This document shows positions 56,530 to 64,000 of a DNA stretch of 64,000 nt, in pieces. How positions within the stretch are numbered: position 1 is the stretch's first letter; every line of letters begins with the position of its first letter. This DNA comes from Echinometra lucunter (taxonomy: Eukaryota > Echinodermata > Echinoidea > Camarodonta > Echinometridae), in assembly GCA_029962745.1 (NCBI GenBank), contig CM057169.1, positions 14,078,744 through 14,142,743 on the forward strand, given 5' to 3'. Both the position numbers and the translations under genes were made by a program. The notes below the pieces were generated by a model. The model was not told where the DNA came from, searched no databases, and worked only from the letters and a program-made list of their open reading frames with translations.

Positions 56530-57164
56530 TCTGGATAGGGTTGACTGGGAAAGGTTAGCCTCACCCTGTGCATTATTTGAAAGCTTCCTGCATAAACGAA
56601 AAAAAAATTATGAGAAAAGAGTAGGATAACTTATATGAGTAACATGTCCCAATGTTACTAAACAATTCGTCTTAATCAACAGTTACTTTATGGTATGTTT
56701 TACCAGCTCACAGTTATCAAAATAACCTATATATCAGATTTCGTTTTAGACTATGTTCCATTTTCAACTTTTTATTGTAAAATGTAATTCAGCCTAAGGG
56801 CTTTCATAATAATAAGCACTAAGGATAAAACCAAAAAATCTAATACATTCTGGATATTTGAACAAAATATGTTTCAGTAATTACACTATGACACGGTTAC
56901 CAGTTATTTTTTTCTTAAAACTATACTTGTATAGTCCAACCTTTCAATGAATCTTACTATTGTTTAGTCATAGTGCCAAGAAGTGAGATGCTACACACTT
57001 GTATTCTAAATAAATGGTTTGCCCTGCACTACTAGAGCAAATGGTAAAATAATCAACCATCCCTCTCTCATTTCCCCTAACATGCCACAAATTTGTCAGT
57101 TATGAATTTTTACATTACTGGCAGTTGTCGTGCCATTTCACACAGTGATATGCTGTTTAATTGG

Positions 57165-57605
57165 TAAATTCCCACTTTGTCTACTGCCTGTTTGGTCTCA
57201 CCCCACATGGTCTAATTCCACTTTGTCTACAAGTTACCAGTTCGTCTTATGACCTTTTGGTCTAGTAGCCATTTCGCCTATTTACCTTTGTGTATAATTC
57301 TCATTTTGTCTTATGACCATTTCTTCTAATGTCCACTTGGTCTAACACCACTTAGTCTATTACCTGTAATAAACCAGTAATAAATCAAACATGCATGTGA
57401 GAATTAGACGAAAAGGCAATTAGACAAGTTGGTTATTAGACGAACTGGCAATTAGGCCAAGTGGTCATTAGACCAAATGAGAGTTAGACCAAGTATGTAT
57501 TAGACCAAATGGCAATTAGACCAAATTTATAGTAGACCAAATGGGTTTAGCCTATGTGGTATTAGACAATCAAATAATTAGACCAGCTGCTGGTAGACCA
57601 GCGGC
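57165..57605. repeat. Inverted minisatellite of TTTGGTCTAAT units
   Basis: From about 57,165 to 57,365, units like TTTGGTCTAATNCCACTTTG run in one direction. From 57,400 to 57,605 the complementary ATTAGACCAAATGGCA units run on, at about 16-20 bp spacing. The whole would fold into an imperfect hairpin. No coding signal. Confidence 0.8.
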
Positions 57606-57939
57606 TGTCTTTTTGTCATCATTCCGTATAAAAACACAAACATACCAAAAGCATTAAATCTTAGTCCAGTCTTTTTCTTCTTTTGTCTCCTTCACCTTCG
57701 TGCAGTAAGAAGTCGTAGGCCTATGTGTGGGGGCAGTTAGTGTCCTTGATCATAGAGTTAGCCTCACCATTTTACATCTCAGTGAAATTGCATTTTCTTT
57801 TTGAAATCTTCTGAACCTAGGAAAAGAGAAAATACAAGAAATAAAGCATTTGGTAAGGGCAATAATTTTCTACCTCACATGTAAGTACAACTTGTCCAAC
57901 ATACTGCACATCAGAATCAGGGCCAAAAGCATAAATTTT

Positions 57940-58116
57940 TCAAGTGGGGGGGGGGGGGGGGGGGGGGGCAAGATGCATACAATTTTTTTTTTAACATAAA
58001 AGCGAGGGAACAAACTTGTCATGGGGTGCTTTTGCTTTTGTTAAAGTGAAACAGAAGGCTTTGGTGAACACTTTTGTTGAATTTCCTAAAAATTTTCAGT
58101 AAAAACTTTAACTTTC

Positions 58117-58150
<34 letters not shown>

Positions 58151-58180
58151 GGGGGGGGGGGGGTACTGCCCCCTCCCCCA
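57940..58180. repeat. Poly-G / poly-T tract cluster
   Basis: A G run of about 20 at 57,946, a T run of about 28 and a G run of about 13 at 58,122-58,163. Probably eroded G-tract MITE sequence. Confidence 0.6.
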
Positions 58181-58492
58181 CTCTGCTGTGTATTGCCATG
58201 ATTGGAGTAATAATTTCAATTCATATTTAGTATTTACTGTATCAGCAGGTTTTATTTTCTCCCAAATGCATCAATTGATTACAAAAATAGAATATATTCT
58301 CAGCTTGAAACTATTTGTTCCAAAACACTTTAGAAATGAAGCTTATTTGGTCTATGTGATGTTCATAAAAATTTTTGTATGAAAACTGACATCTTATTGG
58401 CTTGTATTGATATTGGTTTTGAGATTTCTTCAACATTCTTTGTTTTACCTCTTTTTTGTAACCTGGGCCTAACCCAGCCCAGGGTCCCAGCA

Positions 58493-58579
58493 CAGTGGCG
58501 TAGCTAGGATTTCATTTGGATGGGGCAGTAATGAGCATGCAAAGCGTGTGAGCCACTTACAGAGTAAGCGAAGTCCGCT

Positions 58580-58613
<34 letters not shown>

Positions 58614-58793
58614 GCAGAGAGCAGTTCCGTTTCTTTGAATTGTTCCTTGTATGCTCCTGCTTTTCTTATGTATCCTATACCTTTTTCTTTTCTCGCTCAC
58701 ATGTTTCGTTTTTTCTTTCTTTCTTTTTTGTTGGCATTTGGGGGGGGGGGGGGAGAGTGACCGCCCCCCAACATCCCCCTTGGCTATGCGGGT
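58493..58793. mobile_element. hAT-like MITE with target duplication
   Basis: Starts CAGTGGCGTAGCTAGGAT and ends GGCTATGCGGGT. GTCCCAGCA is duplicated at 58484-58492 and 58794-58802. The interior has two G tracts (about 33 and 14), the CTCGCTCAC motif and T-rich DNA. Best-preserved member of its family in the window. Confidence 0.85.
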
Positions 58794-59430
58794 GTCCCAG
58801 CAATAATGCCAAAATTATTACATTTGGGAATTTCTCCCCCCCCCCCAAAAAAAAAACAAACAAACAAACAAACATTTTGTATTGAAACAACTTTGGTAAG
58901 ACAAAGTTGGGTTGTGAGACAGACTAGGTGAGTAGGTCTAGATCTAAGTTAGATCATAACAGTTGTTAGACCCACAATGTCATAACATGGCTTTGTCTTG
59001 ACTTTGGTCTTTCGGAACTGCGCATTCATAAAGCCTAACATAGTGAATTAACTGCAAGATGCTAGCCTGCTAGGATTCCACTTAATAGCATGTACAAGCT
59101 ACTTTAGTCTTTGCAGTGGAAAAGCCTTTTGTGTGTATTTATTCCCAGGCTTTGGGGCTTGGCCACACATGAAAGGCAGTTTAACTTACATTTTCAACTC
59201 TGAATCCACAAATTTGTGGAATATCAAGAGTTAAACTTGAAAAGTTCCTGAATCAAAATTTGAGATTTCTAGTAAATTGAAAAAAATAAATCTTGCTTTT
59301 AAAAAGGCAATTTTGTTGTCTGTTTTGGACTGCTGGTGCTGCAACTCCAAGTGAATGTTCGGCATTCACCACACAGTCCGAGGTAGACCTACGTTTGTCC
59401 TGGCCTAGACCGTAGACGGTAGACATGATA

Positions 59431-59573
59431 GACCAAAAGTTTGGTCTCAAAATTTCGTTAGTCTCTTATACTGGTAGGGTCGGCACTCCTAACTGTTAAA
59501 ACTAAAAGGAGAAGTGCCGACCCTACCACTTAAGAGGTAGTAACGGCGAAAGTTTGAGACAAAATTTTTGGTC
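59431..59573. repeat. Foldback hairpin, GGTAGGGTCGGCACT family
   Basis: GACCAAAAGTTTGGTCTC, then TGGTAGGGTCGGCACTCCT at the left, are complementary to AAGTGCCGACCCTACCA and GAGACAAAATTTTTGGTC at the right, with a short AACTGTTAAAACTAA centre. A partial copy lies at 61,065-61,170. Confidence 0.8.
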
Positions 59574-60047
59574 TAAAACAGTTAGTTTGGCCCTCCTGAG
59601 ACCGAGTGCTCGGAATCGGATTCAAGATCAACCATACAGAGCCAGGTTGTGCCAACACAAACAGTGCCACAATATTAAGTTTTGTGGAAAGTTTCCTTCT
59701 GCAATTTGCAATTATTTACGAGATCACGAAAAGACATAAGGCCTATGCATTTGTTTGTTTCGCATCTCCGTAGAAAAGTCAGTAGATTGTAGGCCTAACT
59801 TGGACTTGGTCGTTCCATACAGTTACATACATGCACCAGGTCGTTCACAGCGCCATACGTAAATCTGGTCGTATGGGACTGTGAGGTGACAGAGCGCTGC
59901 AATAATTCAGGTTTCAAACGCGGTCAAATTGACTTTGACTGATTATAATTCATTTTATTGCAAATAAACTTATGTCATCATAGCGTGGTAAATACGACTT
60001 GATCATGAAAATACAAATGAGCAAACCAACAGATACATGATACTTAC

Positions 60048-60115
60048 AGAAAAGGTGAAAATGCAGCATAAGTAGACCCAATTCCACTCCGTTTCAGCAC
60101 GAAATTTTGGTTGGT
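60048..60115 (-). other. Possible first exon of a minus-strand transcript
   Basis: A near-ideal donor, TTCT|GTAAGT, ends a short segment whose only ATG (60069) opens seven codons. An intermediate exon may lie at about 57,817-57,769 (acceptor TTTTCTCTTTTCCTAG). Joining these does not give a continuous frame, so they may be 5' UTR exons of the candidate at 55,926-56,587 or belong to a non-coding RNA. Confidence 0.25.
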
Positions 60116-60169
60116 CGCCGTCTAGCGAAGAGTTAAACATGCCCCCTGAGCTGACTAACTTTTGGGCCT

Positions 60170-60725
60170 AATCTGCCCTTGATGACGTAGTTAGTGACAG
60201 CTCACTAACTTTAGTCACCCTTCGTGAATAGCAAACTAAAATTACTTTAGTACACAGTTCTATGGAGAAGGGGATTAACTTAGTGAGGGGTGATTAACTT
60301 AGTGAGGGGTGACTAAAGTTAGTGAGCTGTGACTAAAGTTAGTGAGCTGATGACGTCATTTTGAAGTTAGTTACCCTTCGAGAATAGCAACCCTTACTAA
60401 ATATCGACTTAGTAGGGCTACTAAAGTTAGTAAGCTTTCGAGAATACCGGCCCTTATGTTTTACACAGGCGTTATAGGATTTTCCGTTCACGGGTCTTGT
60501 GTACAGTCGGTCCCGCAGTCGGTGCAAATTACAATATTTACATACCCTTTTCTCGTTTAGATTATCGTGATTCAGGGGGCTTTTTTTCATTTTTTTTTTT
60601 TTTTTGCGTTTTTGACACTCTATTCGCGTTCCGCGCCTACCCCTGAAAGAATACCCCTTTTCCGCGTTTTTTTTCTCGCGGATGCTGTCCACTCTTTAAT
60701 GCAAGTGACCCCCGGGCTGTTGTCT
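60170..60725 (-). repeat. Right arm of the long-range inverted repeat pair
   Basis: Complementary to 52,227-52,715: CTTTCGAGAATACCGGCC ends near 60,460, and CTCGCGGATGCTGTCCACTC lies at 60,673-60,692. The inner part carries GACTAAAGTTAGTGAGCTG units. It separates the putative start of the minus-strand transcript from the RPP38-like exon. Confidence 0.75.
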
Positions 60726-60890
60726 TCTTTCATTTCTTAATCATCTAACTTTTAAAATTCCTCTGTTACTTTGGCTTTTCATAAAGCCCAGATTATGGAA
60801 TGCGATCTGTACTCACCGTGTAAAGTCGGTTTACTTCATTATTGCGTACTTCATTTCCATCCGTCGACCGTCAGTGTAAAAATACCGAAT

Positions 60891-61018
60891 ATGACTTCTA
60901 ATATTGCCCCTACGGTAGAGCAAGGAGCTAAAACAGTAAGAAAATCAAAAGGGAAAAAGGGGAAAATGGAAAAGACAGTCACAAGAAGTGCTCTAACTTC
61001 ACCTTTTGCCATTGAATG
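60891..61018 (+). CDS. RPP38: Probable first coding exon of an RPP38-like protein
   Basis: ATG at 60891 opens 42 codons plus two bases to a donor GAATG|GTGAGT. After a polar start comes a lysine-rich stretch (TVRKSKGKKGKMEKTV), then RSALTSPFAIEW. From memory, vertebrate RPP38, an L7Ae-family subunit of nuclear RNase P/MRP, begins with a basic segment followed by a similar S-L-x-x-P-[FY]-x-I-x-W motif. The match is short, and no downstream exon was found before 64,000. Treat as tentative. Confidence 0.35.
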
Positions 61019-61420
61019 GTGAGTAAAGTACAGTGTGGTCCCATAAACTGCGATTCATGTGGCAGATTAGACCGAAGTGTTCCGTCTCTAACAGTAACAC
61101 TAACAGTCGTCGTTAGCCTCTTATAATGGTAGGGTCGGCACTCCTCCTTTTTAGAGACAGAAGCGCCCTGAAGCGTTGTGCGTGCAATCTCATTGTGCTG
61201 GGCAGCACAACGAGAAAACTACCTCAAATCAGCGATTTTCCCCCTTTATTCATAAATATAATTATAAAAATATCATTATACACTACACAGAGTAAGTAGC
61301 TTACTGATTTTATGATTGATTCCTTTTAACCCTCCATTTTCAGGTAAATCCAGGGTCCTAACATTAGGTCCTCTCGGTTGAAAATCTTGCAGCAGCCAAC
61401 CTCTATCTCTGTTCGCCTCC

Positions 61421-61614
61421 GCGCTTTTTTCGCAGGGAGATCAGCGAATTTGCGACTCGCATTTCAACTGTATTCAAACGAGCGACCAATACGAAACAAC
61501 AAAAACAAAAACATCGTTCGTACGTATATGCCCAAACGTACGTGGTCGCTCGTTTGAATACAGCCGGTTGAAATGCGAGGAGTCGCAAATTCGCTGATCT
61601 CCCTGCGAAAAGCG
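61421..61614. mobile_element. 194-bp foldback element, GCGCTTTTTTCGCAGGGAG termini
   Basis: GCGCTTTTTTCGCAGGGAGA at 61421 pairs with TCTCCCTGCGAAAAGCGC at 61,597-61,614. Matching continues through GATCAGCGAATTTGCGAC, GCATTTCAAC and CAAACGAGCGACCA to a short AT-rich centre with ACGTACG. No coding content. Confidence 0.88.
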
Positions 61615-61661
61615 CTGTTGCATAGTGCTAAATACACTTTTATTCATGGTGAAGATCACAT

Positions 61662-61690
61662 GTACAAGCTTATCTGAGATAAGCTTGTAC
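61662..61690. repeat. Perfect 29-bp palindrome
   Basis: GTACAAGCTTATCT and AGATAAGCTTGTAC are perfect inverted 14-mers around a single G. Could be a very short hairpin or a remnant of foldback DNA. Confidence 0.9.
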
Positions 61691-62288
61691 TTAGATCATG
61701 TATGCGTGTTCGCGGATTTATGAGGGCGCAGCCATTTTCAGCTTCAAAATCACTTTTTGCGTGGATCGAGAGCTCTTTTCATGTTCCTGCAAAACCAATA
61801 TTTCGATCTTACACCAATCAAACCTCTCCTTTTGTCCTTCGTGATAAATATGCATGACGTACCCTTCACATCATACTCTTTCCAATAAATGGTGTTTTAT
61901 CAATAAAAAATACCCTTATTTTTTTTTAATGTGACATGTTTTACACCCTTAAAAATACAATTTACATCATAGAAAATTAAGGGTTTGGTAAAAATGTTAT
62001 ATTAGTTAAGTTCCAGTTTTTTAGATGTAGGGGTACTTTTACTTGTGATGTTCAAAGATGACTCTAGACGATTCACCCAGTGCCGTCAAGTCTCAGTTTT
62101 GTTCCTTCTCGAAAATACTGCATAAAATTGAGCTAATTTTACTCATTTTGGCTCAGATTTATGGTAAGGTGACTTTGTGAGGTACAAATAGGATGATATA
62201 GCTCTACGGAATTCTTTTTGTTGTGTTTTATTTTAAAGAAGAACAACTTACTTTACTGGAAAAATAGTGTAACAATCGTACTCGAATT

Positions 62289-62510
62289 TCCAAACTAAAA
62301 TCAGACTGATGAGTGCTGGTGATAAGCAGCAGAAGGCGATTTCGTATGGTGTGCCATCGGCCTTTTAACCGTATCCAGCGGGCTGGGAATTTAGGCGAGT
62401 TCCAAACTAAAATCAGACTGATGAATGCTGGTGATAAGCAGCAGAAGGCAATTTCGTATGGTGTGCCATCGGCCTTTTAACCGTATCCAGCGGGCTGGGT
62501 TCAGGCGAGT
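62289..62510 (+). repeat. 112-bp tandem duplication
   Basis: TCCAAACTAAAATCAGACTG starts at 62289 and again at 62401. The copies differ at only a few positions (for example GAGTGCTGG/GAATGCTGG, AAGGCGATT/AAGGCAATT) and near the right end, so the duplication is recent. Confidence 0.92.
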
Positions 62511-64000
62511 TGTCCGGTCCTGCATGCAATGATCTGCGCATGTTATTTGATTTTGTTGATTGGATTGGTTTGAAAAAAATATAAAAAATATACTGAATGG
62601 TAAACATACCTTAATCATTGAATAAGAAATTACTGAAGGTTATATTTATCAGAATTATTGTTTTTTTTCCTCCGTCATTTGGTTTTGAAGCTGTTATTTA
62701 GGTATTTCCTGAACACATTCGGAGCGAAATGAGAAGGTATACTTCATGTATTATAGTACATGTATGTGTGTATAGGAATGCAAAAATGTAGAAGGGAAAT
62801 TAGCAACTTAGATTAAGAATAAAAGAATTCAAACACAACCCATTGCAAACTTTTGGAACACCGGACTTAAAGCAGCGTCAAGGGCTGGAAATCGACCCGG
62901 TTCCCGAGTGCCCCCAAATTACCTTTTGGCATAGCCACAAAGGGCCAAATTTATTTTAAAATTAACAGCAACCCTGCCCCTGCCCTGATTAACAGGTATA
63001 TAAAGGTGAATAAAAAACAGAAACAAGCAAGCAGTAAATTAAATATTAGCTGGCAATTCATTTGTCACAAATAATTACCTTCAACTAAGACTTGAGTTAA
63101 AAAGTGTTGGAGTAATTGGAAAACAAATATATAATAGTCCTCAAAAGGTCCTCCTTGATCTGGCTGGGCAGGCATGTGGGCCTATTATTGTTTTTCATTA
63201 TTTCTTTTAATTTATTTTCATTTTTTTAGGAAAGATAGATAATTTGGGAGGGGGATGGAGAGATGATTACAAGGGGCTGGGCACATGAGCATCTGATTAA
63301 TTTATATTTTTTGTTCAACAAAACTTACAGTAAACACCCCCCCCCCCCCCCTCAAAAAAAAAAAAAAAATTGAGAATAGTCTGGATGCTAACTGTCTATG
63401 TGTAAATTGTGTATTAACTATTAAAATATGAATATTGATTGTAAAATAGAAAGGAAATGGCAACAAACGCACAAGCCCTAGGCCCTGTGGCTTGCCATCC
63501 AATTTTTTGTCACTTACGCAATGACGTCACACTGGCAAATTGTACACAAATTCAATAGGCTTCTCCGGGCAACTCGGTCAACACAGCACACAAAAGCATT
63601 GATTTGAAACGGGTGTCTTGATAACAAATCAAATTGAGACTTCACAAAACCAAATTTTTAAACTAAAATAAACCTCCAACCGTAGGTGACAAGGTTTTAA
63701 ATTCCATGAAAAACTGGACTTTTTGAGGAAAATGCAAAAATGAAGGGTCTTGTTGTAGAGTGGTAAAGGGCTAAAGGCAAAAAAGATTGTGAATGGCAAA
63801 TTTTAGTTACTTGAGGCAGTTTAGGAAATGGCTTTATATTTGCAATTCAGAACAAAATCATACATCAGAATCCCTGACTACCACTAGAAAACAATATTTG
63901 GAAACAGGATATCAAGGAAATGAGATAAGAGAGGCTCCCAAAGTTTTGATATTTGTATCAATAGTCTACGTTTGTCTTTGAAAAACCCGTTAGCGACCGC
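62511..64000. other. No gene recognised
   Basis: AT-rich non-coding DNA with a C/A tract at 63,337-63,370. No RPP38-like downstream exon was seen. Confidence 0.45.

Overview
The window reads as AT-rich animal nuclear DNA, most likely from a sea urchin (Echinoidea). The strongest taxonomic clue is a split gene at about 41.9-50.1 kb for a centrocin-like antimicrobial peptide, a family I know only from sea urchins. Foldback transposons and tRNA-derived SINEs ending in ATT-type tails fit that lineage. Real genes have short exons, long repeat-filled introns and canonical GT/AG splice sites, so most long ORFs here are retrotransposon remnants or simple-sequence artefacts.

Host genes. (1) Minus strand, 3.9-11.6 kb: a complete four-exon CREG1-type gene coding for a 218-residue secreted or lysosomal glycoprotein. 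(2) Plus strand, about 41.9-50.1 kb: a centrocin-like gene with a non-coding first exon, three coding exons giving a 120-residue preproprotein, and a non-coding last exon. (3) Plus strand, 60.9-61.0 kb: a probable first coding exon of an RPP38-like RNase P/MRP subunit; the rest was not found. (4) Minus strand, 55.9-60.1 kb: a weak candidate spliced transcript that I do not recognise. A second weak two-exon small ORF lies at 27.2-27.9 kb inside a transposon.

Mobile and repeated DNA fills most of the rest. An inverted 228-bp satellite array lies at 12.0-14.25 kb. A decayed I-type LINE with three zinc knuckles, APE endonuclease, reverse transcriptase and RNase H lies at 15.5-21.3 kb. A very large nested foldback spans 22.7-32.4 kb: its left arm is split by a 5.4-kb element with 13-bp inverted termini and an 8-bp target duplication, and its right arm carries two younger insertions. 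An L1-Tx1-like LINE at 34.5-37.0 kb is itself split by insertions. CR1/L2-like and other LINE tails, SINEs, several TTAA-flanked foldback MITE families (piggyBac-like or Kolobok-like) and hAT-like MITEs with CAGTGGCGTAGC-type ends and long G tracts are scattered throughout. A pair of long inverted repeats brackets 52.2-60.7 kb.

The genes do not form a pathway; each appears to be an independent locus. The most interesting biology is the centrocin-like locus and its transposon-loaded introns, the tandemly duplicated exon edge inside the CREG gene, and the nested foldback. All calls come from reading the sequence; no database search was run.
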